A stretch of DNA of 32,054 nt from assembly GCA_947489925.1 (NCBI GenBank), contig CANLFK010000003.1, forward strand, positions 1 to 32,054. The letters are read 5' to 3'. The stretch's first letter is position 1; each line of letters starts with the position of its first letter. The notes beneath the pieces are model-generated. The model saw only the letters and a list, made by a program, of their open reading frames with translations. It had not been told where the DNA came from and made no database searches. This DNA is from Candidatus Caenarcanales bacterium. GTDB taxonomy: Bacteria; Cyanobacteriota; Vampirovibrionia; Caenarcaniphilales; Caenarcanaceae. The translations under genes and the position numbers were made by a program. This document shows positions 8,986 to 17,876 of the stretch, in pieces.

Positions 8986-9358
8986 TGTTTAATTCAAGTA
9001 AATCAACATTAAAAGTTTTAATTTTTTCATAAAATTCTGGAGTGTGTCCCCAAGGCTTTTTAGTGTTCCAGAGCCAAATATGTGTCATTTCATGAAAAAT
9101 AACTTCGCTAACTTTTTGAATATTTTCTTTGGCTAATAAATGTTTAGAAAGCCTTATAACTGGCTGAAATTGTTTGTCCTGAAAAACGGTAAAATCGGCA
9201 AAACGATGATAATTTTTACCAGTTCCAATTCGGTCAGACCATTTCACACGGCTAAGTGGCACTTCATTATTAAAATGAGTGGAATTTACACGGTCGAAAA
9301 TATTATATAAAACTGATTCAGCTAAAAGATTTTGTTCAGCATTTGTTATGGCAGACAC
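8978..9358 (-). CDS. SprT-like zinc metallopeptidase
   Basis: This 126-residue protein carries a zinc metallopeptidase signature, HEMTH at residues 89-93, with a further His at 105 in the WGHTPEFYEK segment. The SprT/SprT-like family uses exactly this HExxH plus distal GH arrangement; eukaryotic Spartan relatives cleave DNA-protein crosslinks, but the role of short bacterial forms is not settled. The C-terminal zinc ribbon present in full SprT proteins is absent, because the protein ends about 20 residues after GHTPEF. The start is a GTG supported by an AGGAG sequence ten bases upstream. It follows tatA by 30 bases and overlaps purL by eight. Confidence 0.85.
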   Translation of the reverse strand: MSAITNAEQNLLAESVLYNIFDRVNSTHFNNEVPLSRVKWSDRIGTGKNYHRFADFTVFQDKQFQPVIRLSKHLLAKENIQKVSEVIFHEMTHIWLWNTKKPWGHTPEFYEKIKTFNVDLLELNNG

Positions 9359-9388
9359 TTATTATTTGCTCCTAAAACTTAATTGTTA

Positions 9389-9568
9389 TTATTCTGGTAA
9401 TTTAGATTGAGAGTCATCATTATTGCTTGTTTTCTGAAAAGCTTTTTTAAAATTGACTAAAGCTTCCCCTACAGATTTACCGAGTTCTGGCAATTTTTTG
9501 GGACCAAAAACGACTAATCCGATCACAAATAATATAGCCAATTCTGGTATTCCGAGATTAGGAAACAT
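9389..9568 (-). CDS. tatA: Sec-independent translocase protein TatA/TatE
   Basis: Reading the minus strand from the ATG at 9568 gives a 59-residue protein that is clearly TatA-like. It has an N-terminal hydrophobic helix (IPELAILFVIGLVVF), the invariant FGPKKLPELG hinge at about residues 21-30, an amphipathic helix KSVGEALVNFKKAF, and a short acidic and polar tail with SNNDDSQS. TatA forms the pore that moves folded twin-arginine proteins across the inner membrane. No tatC or tatB is nearby, so the receptor must be encoded elsewhere. It is the first gene of the tatA-sprT-like-purL cluster. The upstream 250 bases are AT-rich with no other gene that I can support. Confidence 0.93.
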   Translation of the reverse strand: MFPNLGIPELAILFVIGLVVFGPKKLPELGKSVGEALVNFKKAFQKTSNNDDSQSKLPE

Positions 9569-9850
9569 AAATTTGAATGATTTTGATGTTAATAAATTAG
9601 AACAAACATATTTTATAAGTGATTGTACTAATTCAATACAAATATTAGCAGTTAATATAGTTTAGATTCTCTTAAATTTTTTATATCTTTTCTTAATCTA
9701 TAATTTTATATATATTTTTTGCAGGGTGTCGAACTTTATTTATTTGCATTAAATTTTTTAAATAGTAGTTTATTAATAATTTATACAAGATTGAGTATTT
9801 TATCCTATGCTTTTAAAAGTTAAGATTTGATGAAAGGCTTTTTTATTTTT

Positions 9851-10642
9851 ATGGAATTATTATTTTTGGGTGATATTGTTGGAGATAAGTCTTTTAGAGC
9901 GGTTATTCATTTTATGGAAACCAATAAGCTGGATGTAAATTTTGCAAATATTGAAAATGTGGCTGGCGGTTTCGGTATAACCCAAAATCATTATCAGCAA
10001 TTAATAAAAGCTGGATTTGATGGATTAACGGGCGGAAATCATATTTGGGATAAAAAAGAAGTTTTTACTTTTATTTCTCAAGCCAAAATTGCCCGACCTT
10101 ATAATTTCCCAAAAGGCGTACCAGGAAAAGGCTTTCATTTGATTAATAGACCCGAATTAGGCTTGAAAATTGGTTTAATTAATGTTTTAGGTCGGGTTTT
10201 TATGAATATTGTTTCTTTGAGTTGCCCTTTTAGAGCTTGTGATGAAGCAATTGAAGAATTAAAGTCTCAAGGAGCCAATTTGATTATTGTGGATATGCAC
10301 GCTGAAGCTACCGCCGAAAAAATTACTTTAGCTCATTATTTAGATGGAAGAGTAGGGGCTATTGTAGGAACTCATACGCATATACCGACTGCTGATACTA
10401 GCATTTTGCCTAAAGGAACGGCTTATATTACCGATTTGGGGGCTTGTATGTCGGTTAATAGTATGTTGGGTATGTCATACGATTCAACCATTAATAGGTT
10501 TTTGACTGGTATTCCAACCCGCATGGAAATTGATAAAAACCCAGATATTCAAATTAATGGTGTCAAAATCGAATTTAATAATGCTTTCAAAGCTGTTTCC
10601 ATTAAGCGAATAGAAAATAATAATTTAATTAAAGTGAATTAA
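9851..10642 (+). CDS. YmdB-family metallophosphoesterase (TIGR00282)
   Basis: This 263-residue protein belongs to the calcineurin-like YmdB family; Bacillus YmdB hydrolyses 2',3'- and 3',5'-cyclic nucleotides and affects biofilm and motility decisions. Metal-binding motifs are visible: GDIVGDKS near the N-terminus, NIENVAGGFGI, GGNHIWDKKE, DMHAEATAEK and GTHTHIPTAD, with the glycine-rich LGACMSVNSMLGM segment after them. An in-frame TTG at 9827 would add eight residues, but the ATG at 9851 puts the first beta strand (MELLFLGDIVG) at the N-terminus as in the rest of the family. It stands alone and ends three bases from the convergent ilvB stop. Confidence 0.92.
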   Translation: MELLFLGDIVGDKSFRAVIHFMETNKLDVNFANIENVAGGFGITQNHYQQLIKAGFDGLTGGNHIWDKKEVFTFISQAKIARPYNFPKGVPGKGFHLINRPELGLKIGLINVLGRVFMNIVSLSCPFRACDEAIEELKSQGANLIIVDMHAEATAEKITLAHYLDGRVGAIVGTHTHIPTADTSILPKGTAYITDLGACMSVNSMLGMSYDSTINRFLTGIPTRMEIDKNPDIQINGVKIEFNNAFKAVSIKRIENNNLIKVN

Positions 10643-10645
10643 GCT

Positions 10646-12520
10646 TTAGATTTTTTGAGTTATTTCAGTTATCTCAGTTTGAAGAATTTTAAAATTGCTA
10701 ATTGCATTTACTGGAGCTCTCAAAACATCTTTTTCATAATCAGCATTATTTCGGCTTTCAGGTACTGTTTTGAGTCCAATTCCTTCCGCTCTATGATTAG
10801 AACCACCCGGTGGAACAATTGGATAAACATTAGCTTCTGGGTGTAAGTCTAAATCAATAATAATTGGTTCATTTAATTTTATAGCTTGTTTGAATATTTC
10901 TTTTAGCTCATCTGGCTTATCGCTACGAATTCCAGTAATTCCATATGCTTCAGCTAACTTGACATAATCTGGCGTGCCACTCCGTAAATCCGAAAAACTA
11001 TAATGACGATTATAAAATAATTCTTGCCATTGACGAACCATTCCCAAATTTCCATTATTCAAAATAATTGTGGTTACTGGTATATTATGCGAAGTCATTG
11101 TGCCAATTTCTTGCTGACACATCTGAAAGCTACCATCTCCGCTTATACAAATAACTGGCTTATCCAAACCTATATCTTGAGCGGCCGCTTTAGCACCGAT
11201 TGCCGCTGGTAAACCAAATCCCATAGTACCTAAACCACCCGAAGTTATCCAACGGCGAGGATTTTCAGATTTTATATACTGAGCCGCCCACATTTGATGC
11301 TGCCCAACATCAGTTGTATAAATTGCATCTTGAGCAACCTCATTGAGAGCTTTAAAAATATCATGCGGTGCAATACGGCTTTTGGCTTCTGAGTCGTCTA
11401 AAGGATATTCTCTTTGCCATTGTTTTACTTTATTTAGCCAGTTTTCAGTAATAGGTTTTTGCTTATTAATAACCTCAATTAGCTCAGTCAGAATAGCTTT
11501 TGCGTCTCCGATTAATGATAAATCGACACCTGGTAAAATTTTACGGTTCTTGCCAATTTCCGCTGGATCAATATCTAAATGAATTACTTTGGCATTTGGA
11601 GCAAAGGCTTCCAGCTTTCCAGTTGCTCTATCATCAAAACGGACTCCTACTGCAATTAATAAATCACTTTCATAAATCGCAAAATTAGCCGCTGGCATTC
11701 CATGCATTCCGAGCATTCCTAAATTAAGCTCATGATTATCTGAAACTGCTCCTTTGCCCATTAAAGTCCAGACTAATGGTATTAAACAGCTTTCAGCTAA
11801 TTGTTGAACTTCTTTATTTGCACCCGAACTTATAATACCGCCACCAATATACAAAACGGGTCTCTCAGCCTGTAAAATCATTTTAGCCGCCAAATTCAGT
11901 TTTTCAGCTGAAGGTTTTAGTTTTTTGGGCAAACCAGCCAATTTCACTTCGGGCATTTTGCCATTCCATTCAAATTTATTATTTAAAATATCTTTCGGTA
12001 AATCAACCAAAACTGGTCCTGGTCGTCCATTAGTTGCAATTTTAAAAGCTTCATTAATGGTTTGTGGTATTTTATCTGAAGATTTAACCAAATAATTATG
12101 CTTAGTAATTGGCAAAGATAAATTAAATAAATCAGCCTCCTGAAAAGCATCTTTACCAATCAAAGCACTAGGAACTTGCCCAGTTAAAGCCACAATTGGT
12201 ATTGAATCCATTTGAGCAGAACAAATACCAGTTAATAAATTAGTAGCACCAGGACCAGAAGTAGCCAAACAAACACCCGGTTTTCCAGAAACCCTTGCAT
12301 ATCCGTCTGCCGCATGAGCCGCCCCTTGTTCATGTCTGACTAAAATATGCCTGATTTTGTTTTGGGCATAAATTTCATCGTAAAGACCAAGTAAAACTCC
12401 ACCAGGATAGCCAAAAATGGTTTGTACTTGATTTTCTACTAAACTTTGAAGTAAAGCATTAGAACCGTTAATACTAAAAAAATCTGAATCTGAACAGGTG
12501 TCTTCTTTTTGATTTTTCAT
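10646..12520 (-). CDS. ilvB: Acetolactate synthase, large (catalytic) subunit
   Basis: IlvB joins two pyruvates, or pyruvate and 2-oxobutyrate, in the first shared step of branched-chain amino acid synthesis. The 624-residue protein has the three ThDP-enzyme domains. The catalytic Glu 64 is in VRHEQGAAHAADGYA, the FAD/central domain contains GKDAFQEADLF, and the ThDP motif begins GDGS at residue 461 and ends in the NN pair near 489. The VRQWQELFYNRHYS stretch is typical of anabolic, FAD-containing AHAS rather than the catabolic AlsS. No regulatory subunit gene (ilvN) or other ilv gene is adjacent. The C-terminal tail of about 50 residues beyond the core is longer than usual. Confidence 0.96.
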   Translation of the reverse strand: MKNQKEDTCSDSDFFSINGSNALLQSLVENQVQTIFGYPGGVLLGLYDEIYAQNKIRHILVRHEQGAAHAADGYARVSGKPGVCLATSGPGATNLLTGICSAQMDSIPIVALTGQVPSALIGKDAFQEADLFNLSLPITKHNYLVKSSDKIPQTINEAFKIATNGRPGPVLVDLPKDILNNKFEWNGKMPEVKLAGLPKKLKPSAEKLNLAAKMILQAERPVLYIGGGIISSGANKEVQQLAESCLIPLVWTLMGKGAVSDNHELNLGMLGMHGMPAANFAIYESDLLIAVGVRFDDRATGKLEAFAPNAKVIHLDIDPAEIGKNRKILPGVDLSLIGDAKAILTELIEVINKQKPITENWLNKVKQWQREYPLDDSEAKSRIAPHDIFKALNEVAQDAIYTTDVGQHQMWAAQYIKSENPRRWITSGGLGTMGFGLPAAIGAKAAAQDIGLDKPVICISGDGSFQMCQQEIGTMTSHNIPVTTIILNNGNLGMVRQWQELFYNRHYSFSDLRSGTPDYVKLAEAYGITGIRSDKPDELKEIFKQAIKLNEPIIIDLDLHPEANVYPIVPPGGSNHRAEGIGLKTVPESRNNADYEKDVLRAPVNAISNFKILQTEITEITQKI

Positions 12521-12645
12521 GGCTAATTTGACCTTTGTAAAATAAAGAGCTTAAATTTTATGATACTTACATAATAGCGTAGCTCAAGTTAAGAAAGGAA
12601 TAAATAATAATTATTTTTTAGAATAAATTTAAGAGAGGTCTTTTT

Positions 12646-13398
12646 TTAATGATGCATCATGATTTCGGTGTATTCTTTAACGATTTCTTTGGGTGAGCCT
12701 ACTTTCATTAATTTACTGTTTTGAATCCAAATTACTTTTGAGCAATGTTCCTCAGCCTGTTTCAAAGAATGAGTTACCATAACAATAGTTGTTTCTTTTC
12801 TTTTTTTTATTTCTTCAAATTTCTGTAAACATTTTTCCTGAAACGCTATATCTCCAACTGCCAAAACCTCATCAATTAATAAAATTTCAGCTTGAACTTG
12901 AATGGCAATCGAAAAAGACAGGCGAGCCATCATACCCGAAGAATAAGTACGCACAGGTTGATCAATTTTTTCCCCTAATTCCGAAAACTCAATAATGTCA
13001 GCTGTTCTAGAACTTAAATAATTATTACTCATTCCGAATAAACTGCCATTTAAAAAAATATTTTCACGACCCGTAAAGTCTGGATGTAAACCAGCTCCTA
13101 AAGCTAACATACTGGTAATTTCCCCTTTAATAGTAACTTTACCTTCGCTTGGTCCTGATATTCCAGCAATTAATTTGAGAGCCGTGCTTTTTCCAGAGCC
13201 ATTTTGACCTATTATGGCAACTGTTTCACCCTTGTAAATTTCAAACGAAACATTATCTAAACTTTTAATTTCTTTTGGTTTTGAATCTTTTGGTTGCAAA
13301 ACTCTGGCGAAAATTTCTCTGATATTAAAAGAACGAAGGCTTGAATGATAAGTTTTGCTAACATTTTCAAATTTAATAATAATTTCGTCTTTGTTCAT
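12646..13398 (-). CDS. Polysaccharide-export ABC transporter ATPase (Wzt/KpsT/TagH type)
   Basis: This 250-residue ATPase would energise export of a lipid-linked glycan with the permease encoded just upstream. It has Walker A GQNGSGKS at 64-71, the signature YSSGMMARLSFS around 153-164, Walker B ILLIDE at 173-178 and a VMVTHS H-loop. The signature SSGM in place of LSGGQ and the INGxITSMLALGAGLHPDFT-like segment (residues 92-110) are typical of the O-antigen/teichoic acid exporter subfamily. It ends right after the nucleotide-binding domain and lacks the C-terminal carbohydrate-binding domain of E. coli O9a Wzt. Six bases separate it from the permease gene. Confidence 0.93.
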   Translation of the reverse strand: MNKDEIIIKFENVSKTYHSSLRSFNIREIFARVLQPKDSKPKEIKSLDNVSFEIYKGETVAIIGQNGSGKSTALKLIAGISGPSEGKVTIKGEITSMLALGAGLHPDFTGRENIFLNGSLFGMSNNYLSSRTADIIEFSELGEKIDQPVRTYSSGMMARLSFSIAIQVQAEILLIDEVLAVGDIAFQEKCLQKFEEIKKRKETTIVMVTHSLKQAEEHCSKVIWIQNSKLMKVGSPKEIVKEYTEIMMHH

Positions 13399-13404
13399 TG
13401 TGTT

Positions 13405-14229
13405 TTAAATTAAGTCTGAAACTATATATCTAAGGCGATTAAAAATCCAATGACTAATTAAATACCAAATAAGTGTAAATAAGCAAAAGTATAAAAGCAA
13501 ATGCCAATTCGGGTGATGCCCTGCATGAACAATGTCTCGGTATAAAGATATTATACTAGCAAAAGGCTGAGCATTTAAAATCCAAGCGTATTTTTTAGAA
13601 ATTGTTTCGGCTGAATATATAATTGGTGTTAAAAAAAATAAAAGAGACAGCAAGGTGTTTACAATATAGCTTAAATCTCGAATAATAGCTCCTACTGAAG
13701 ATAAAAATAGACAGGTAGCATATAAGAATATTGAGTGCAAAACTACTAAAAATGGAAACCATAATAAATTTAAAGTAATTGAAGCTTTGGTAATTAGCAT
13801 TAAAATAAGTATTAAACTAAATGAAATTAAATAATTAATTGCTCCCGAAGCTATCAAAGAAATTATTAAAATCTCTTGTGGGAAATAAACCTTTGATAAA
13901 AAACCAGCATTAGAAGGAAATAAGTCGCAAGCACGGCCTAAAACCTGAATCGAAAAATTCCAAGCATTAATTCCAATGAATAAAAAAACTAAATAATTAG
14001 GAATAGCAGTTTGAGTAATTCGTGAAAAGACAAAAAAGTAAATAGCCAAAGATAAAAGAGGATTTAAAAAATTCCATAAAATACCCAAAAAAGATCCTTT
14101 ATACCGCATTTCAAGCTCTCTATTGGTTAAGTTCAACAAAAAACTACGATACTTCCAAGTATCAGCATAAATCTGAAAAATATTAAAGGGAGTTTTATTA
14201 GTGGTAATTATTATCTTTGGCTCAGTCAT
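13405..14229 (-). CDS. Polysaccharide-export ABC-2 permease (Wzm/KpsM/TagG type)
   Basis: The 274-residue integral membrane protein has about six transmembrane helices and the family N-terminal interface sequence NLTNRELEMRYKGSFLGILW (residues 34-53), which precedes TM1 in O-antigen and teichoic acid permeases. The LTPIIYSAE segment and the late ILNAQPFASIISLYRDIV are also typical ABC-2 features. It pairs with the ATPase downstream to move an undecaprenyl-linked polysaccharide across the inner membrane. No glycosyltransferases lie beside it, so the glycan is unknown. It follows the DUF937 gene by five bases. Confidence 0.93.
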   Translation of the reverse strand: MTEPKIIITTNKTPFNIFQIYADTWKYRSFLLNLTNRELEMRYKGSFLGILWNFLNPLLSLAIYFFVFSRITQTAIPNYLVFLFIGINAWNFSIQVLGRACDLFPSNAGFLSKVYFPQEILIISLIASGAINYLISFSLILILMLITKASITLNLLWFPFLVVLHSIFLYATCLFLSSVGAIIRDLSYIVNTLLSLLFFLTPIIYSAETISKKYAWILNAQPFASIISLYRDIVHAGHHPNWHLLLYFCLFTLIWYLISHWIFNRLRYIVSDLI

Positions 14230-14234
14230 ACAGC

Positions 14235-14627
14235 TTATTTGAATCCTTTCATGAAAAATCCAGCAATATCATCAAGAATTTGTCCATCACCATTTTGGTC
14301 AATTAATGAAGTTATATCTTTTTTTTGACTCAAAGCATTCATAACTAAAGGTGCAATATTGCCAATTACTTCAGTCGCTGTTTCTTGATTTAAGTTTAAT
14401 TTTTCTGAAACGGCATTTGTAGCTTCTTGAGTTGGGTCACCCAGTGAACTATTTGTTATTGCTTGTTTTTCAGTTAAACTTTTCAGTCCGCTGACAATTA
14501 AAGGCACTGCTATTTCTAGTATTTGATTAGTTTTAGCTTCATCAATTCCAAACTTTGCAGATAATTGGCGAATAACTGAAGGAGCCACAGTTTGAATTAA
14601 ACTAGAAATTAAATCATTATTTGACAT
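14235..14627 (-). CDS. DUF937-family protein
   Basis: The 130-residue protein matches the pattern of DUF937 proteins: two helical repeats with alternating Leu/Ile-rich heptads (LISSLIQTVAPSVIRQLSAK; ILEIAVPLIVSGLKSL), a middle segment, then a terminal calcium-loop-like motif DQNGDGQILDDIAGFF. The family has no established function, although it is common in bacteria. The DxNxDGxIxDD sequence near residues 109-119 resembles a dockerin or EF-hand loop and may bind calcium. There is no signal peptide. It sits between metK and the polysaccharide exporter genes with gaps of 16 and 5 bases, so it is probably co-transcribed with them. Confidence 0.8.
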   Translation of the reverse strand: MSNNDLISSLIQTVAPSVIRQLSAKFGIDEAKTNQILEIAVPLIVSGLKSLTEKQAITNSSLGDPTQEATNAVSEKLNLNQETATEVIGNIAPLVMNALSQKKDITSLIDQNGDGQILDDIAGFFMKGFK

Positions 14628-14643
14628 TTTATTATTTTTTTAT

Positions 14644-15888
14644 TTAAACAGTTTGAAGTTTTATATTTTTTAATTGATTAGCTTTTTTCTTTAAAGCCTC
14701 AACCTGATCAAGTTTTTCCCAAGGCAAATCTATGTCAAAGCGTCCAAAATGACCATATGCCGCCACATTTTTATAAAAAGAACCTTCATTTTTGGCTGGT
14801 AAATTCTTTAAATCAAATTGCTGAATAATTGACCAAGGACGCAAATCAAAATGCTCTTTAACCAAATTAGACAAAGTTTCATCATCTAAAATTCCAGTTC
14901 CTTGCGTAAATACTGAAAGAGAGACTGGTTTTGCCATGCCAATAGCATATGAAATTTGAATTTCGCAAATGGAAGCTAAACCAGCCGCCACAATGTTTTT
15001 TGCAATATGACGAGCCGCATATGCTGCTGAACGGTCTACTTTGGTTGGATCTTTGCCCGAAAAAGCTCCGCCACCATGTCTTCCATAACCGCCATATGTA
15101 TCAACAATAATTTTCCGTCCAGTTAAGCCAGCATCTCCGTGAGGACCTCCAATTACAAAACGACCAGATGGATTAATAATAATTTTAGTTTTATCATCAA
15201 TATTCAAGCTATATCTTTCCAGAACTGGATTTATGACATATTTTATTAAATCAATTTTAATTTTATCAAGATCAATATTGTCTTCATGCTGTGTTGAAAT
15301 CAAAATTGTATCAAGTCTAATGGGCAAGCCATTTTCATATTCAACGGTTACCTGAGTTTTACCATCTGGTCTTAAATATTTTAATGAGCCATTTTTACGA
15401 ACCTCACTAAGTCTTAAGGCTAAACGATGAGCAATTGCAATCGAAATAGGCATTAATTCAGGAGTTTCATTGCAAGCAAAACCAAACATTAAGCCTTGAT
15501 CGCCAGCTCCAATTGAATTAGCAATTTCATGATCATTTAAGCCTTCATTTCTGGATTCCAAAGACTGAGTAACTGTTTGTGAAATATCTGGTGATTGTCT
15601 ATTAACTGCCACCAAAACTGAACAAGTCTCACTGGAAAAGCCCAAAGTCGGATCATTATAGCCGATTTCTTCAATGGTTTTACGAGCTACTTCGGCATAA
15701 TTTATATGAGCATTAGAAGTGATTTCTCCGCTAATTACAACTAAGCCAGTTGCTACTAAAGTTTCACAAGCTACTCTGGCATTTGTGTCTTTGCTTAAAA
15801 TTGCGTCTAATACTGAATCAGAGATTTGATCACAAATTTTATCTGGATGTCCTTCAGTAACTGATTCGGAAGTAAATAAATATTTCAA
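14644..15888 (-). CDS. metK: S-adenosylmethionine synthetase
   Basis: MetK makes S-adenosylmethionine from methionine and ATP. The 414-residue protein begins with [20 protein letters not shown], contains [13 protein letters not shown] (about residue 125), the [20 protein letters not shown] loop (about 240-260), and the [18 protein letters not shown] segment that follows. All are hallmark MetK motifs. The start codon is TTG; there is no in-frame ATG upstream, GAGAGG sits ten bases before it, and the N-terminus matches the family exactly. No SAM riboswitch is visible in the 197-base upstream gap. It leads a cluster with DUF937 and the exporter genes. Confidence 0.97.
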   Translation of the reverse strand: MKYLFTSESVTEGHPDKICDQISDSVLDAILSKDTNARVACETLVATGLVVISGEITSNAHINYAEVARKTIEEIGYNDPTLGFSSETCSVLVAVNRQSPDISQTVTQSLESRNEGLNDHEIANSIGAGDQGLMFGFACNETPELMPISIAIAHRLALRLSEVRKNGSLKYLRPDGKTQVTVEYENGLPIRLDTILISTQHEDNIDLDKIKIDLIKYVINPVLERYSLNIDDKTKIIINPSGRFVIGGPHGDAGLTGRKIIVDTYGGYGRHGGGAFSGKDPTKVDRSAAYAARHIAKNIVAAGLASICEIQISYAIGMAKPVSLSVFTQGTGILDDETLSNLVKEHFDLRPWSIIQQFDLKNLPAKNEGSFYKNVAAYGHFGRFDIDLPWEKLDQVEALKKKANQLKNIKLQTV

Positions 15889-15912
15889 TAGAAAAAGCCC
15901 TCTCTTACTTAT

Positions 15913-15938
15913 TTAATACTAAAAATTAATACTAAAAA
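15913..15938. repeat. Tandem 13-bp direct repeat upstream of metK
   Basis: The plus strand contains TTAATACTAAAAA twice in a row with no spacer, 25 bases upstream of the metK TTG. On the metK strand it reads as two copies of TTTTTAGTATTAA. Such placement would suit a repeated binding site or part of the promoter, but in AT-rich DNA slippage is an equally good explanation. Confidence 0.6.
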
Positions 15939-16050
15939 ATATATTTTAAAATTTTACCTAAATTAAAAATGTAAATGTAATTATTAAGACAAATTTTTAA
16001 ATAATTTATTCTTCATTAAATTGGTTTTAGGTCTAAAATCCTGAAATAGG

Positions 16051-16056
16051 TATAAT
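16051..16056 (+). promoter_or_regulatory. Possible -10 box of the aspS-dprA unit
   Basis: TATAAT lies 29 bases before the aspS ATG. The best -35 candidate, TTAGGT at 16027-16032 with an 18-base spacer, matches the consensus poorly, so the call is tentative. Confidence 0.4.
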
Positions 16057-16085
16057 ATTTTTACTCTTAAATTTTATTTTTATTT

Positions 16086-17876
16086 ATGCCATTTCGTAGT
16101 CATTTTTGTGGAACACTATCTCAATCCGATGAAGGAGCAAATGTTTATTTAGCTGGCTGGGTTGATGTTAGAAGAGATTTAGGTGGATTAATCTTTATTG
16201 AATTGCGAGACCATACTGGAAGAGTTCAATTAGTCTCAGACCCGAAAGTAAATTCTGAAATACATGAAGTTTTTGAAACTTTAAAACCAGAATTTGTCAT
16301 TAAAATAAAAGGCAAAATTAAAGCTCGCCCAGATGGAACTCAAAATCCTGAATTAAGGTCTGGAGCAGTTGAAATTTGTCCAAGCGAAGTAGTGATTTTA
16401 AATAAATGCAAAACTTTACCGCTTCCGATTGAAAACTTTAATGAAGCTGATGAAAATTTCAGATTAAAATATCGAGTTTTAGATTTGCGTACTGATAAAA
16501 TGCAGAAAAATATCAGAGCTAGGCATAAAATTACGCAGTCAATCAGAGATTATTTGAATAAAGGAGGTTTTCTGGAAATTGAAACTCCAATTTTAACTCG
16601 CTCAACACCAGAAGGTGCTCGTGATTATTTGGTGCCAAGCCGTACTCAAGCTGGTAAGTTTTTTGCTTTGCCTCAAAGTCCTCAATTATTCAAGCAATTA
16701 TTAATGATTTCTGGTTTTGAAAGATATTATCAAGTAGCTAGATGCTTTCGAGATGAAGATTTAAGAGCTGATCGTCAGCCAGAATTTACGCAAGTTGATA
16801 TTGAAATGTCTTTTGTGGAAGTTGATGATGTTATAAAAATGGCAGAAGGACTTTTACAGAAAGCTTTTGCGTCAGTTGGTAGAGAAATTGAATTGCCAAT
16901 TAATCGCATGAGTTATAAAGATGCTATTTCAAAATACGGTTCTGATAAGCCAGATTTGCGTTTTGGACTTGAATTAATAGATTTTAGTGAAATTATGAAA
17001 AATAGTGCTTTTGAATCTTTTGCCGCCATTGCGAATAAAAAAGGCTCTGTCAAAGGAATTTGTGTGCCTAATACGCTTGATTGGTCTCGTAAAGAATTTG
17101 ATGATTTGAGAAATACCTGCATAAATGACTATGGAGCAAAGGGTTTGGCTTGGATTAGTTATAAAAATGATGATGATTTAGGGAATTCCCCAATTAGCAA
17201 ATTTTTTAAGCCAGAAGAATTAAAACAAATAAAACAATTAGCAGGTGCTAAAAAGGGAGATAGTATTTTCTTGATTGCGGACAAGTCTCAGCAAGTCGTT
17301 AATGATATTTTGGGCAAATTGCGTTTATATTTGGCTAATAAATTAAACTTGATTGATGAAAAATTAGATAAATTGGTTTGGATTATTGATTGGCCATTAC
17401 TCGAAAAAGATCCTGAGAGCGGTAATTTTGCTTTTATGAATCATCCTTTTACGGCTGTTAATCCGCAAGATTCGCATTTATTAGCTTTAGAGCCAGAGTC
17501 AGCCAGAGCTTTAGCTTATGATATTGTTTATAATGGTGTTGAACTCGGTGGTGGAAGTATTCGTAATCATCAAGAAGATGCACAGAAGAGAGCTTTGGGC
17601 TTTTTGGGTATGACAGAAGAGGAATCTCAAGAGCGTTTTGGCTTTTTATTGCAAGCTTTGGCTTTTGGTGCTCCTCCGCATGGTGGAATTGCCTTGGGCT
17701 TGGATCGCTTAGTTATGATGCTAACTGAATCTGAATCACTAAGACAAGTAATTGCTTTCCCGAAAGTTCAATCAGCTGGTTGTTTACTAACTGGAGCACC
17801 TTCCGAAGTAGATGATCAACAATTAAGAGAATTATCAATTAAGTCTTTGAAAGTGACTAAAGAGAAAGTTAATTAA
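16086..17876 (+). CDS. aspS: Aspartyl-tRNA synthetase, bacterial type
   Basis: AspS charges tRNA-Asp. The 596-residue protein has an N-terminal OB-fold anticodon-binding domain (AGWVDVRRDLGGLIFIELRD, about 23-42), the class II motif 2 region QVARCFRDEDLRADRQPEFT, a GAD insertion domain in the middle, and motif 3 HGGIALGLDRLVMML near the end, so it is the long bacterial form. The residue after RRD is Leu 32; in studied bacterial enzymes Leu here goes with tRNA-Asp-specific enzymes and His with non-discriminating ones. That specificity call is an inference. Its TAA stop and the dprA ATG share one base (TAATG), so the genes are coupled. Confidence 0.97.
   Translation: MPFRSHFCGTLSQSDEGANVYLAGWVDVRRDLGGLIFIELRDHTGRVQLVSDPKVNSEIHEVFETLKPEFVIKIKGKIKARPDGTQNPELRSGAVEICPSEVVILNKCKTLPLPIENFNEADENFRLKYRVLDLRTDKMQKNIRARHKITQSIRDYLNKGGFLEIETPILTRSTPEGARDYLVPSRTQAGKFFALPQSPQLFKQLLMISGFERYYQVARCFRDEDLRADRQPEFTQVDIEMSFVEVDDVIKMAEGLLQKAFASVGREIELPINRMSYKDAISKYGSDKPDLRFGLELIDFSEIMKNSAFESFAAIANKKGSVKGICVPNTLDWSRKEFDDLRNTCINDYGAKGLAWISYKNDDDLGNSPISKFFKPEELKQIKQLAGAKKGDSIFLIADKSQQVVNDILGKLRLYLANKLNLIDEKLDKLVWIIDWPLLEKDPESGNFAFMNHPFTAVNPQDSHLLALEPESARALAYDIVYNGVELGGGSIRNHQEDAQKRALGFLGMTEEESQERFGFLLQALAFGAPPHGGIALGLDRLVMMLTESESLRQVIAFPKVQSAGCLLTGAPSEVDDQQLRELSIKSLKVTKEKVN

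Noticed and set aside
15889-16085. Possible SAM riboswitch upstream of metK
   Set aside because: The region is nearly all A and T and lacks the conserved stems and core of known SAM riboswitches.
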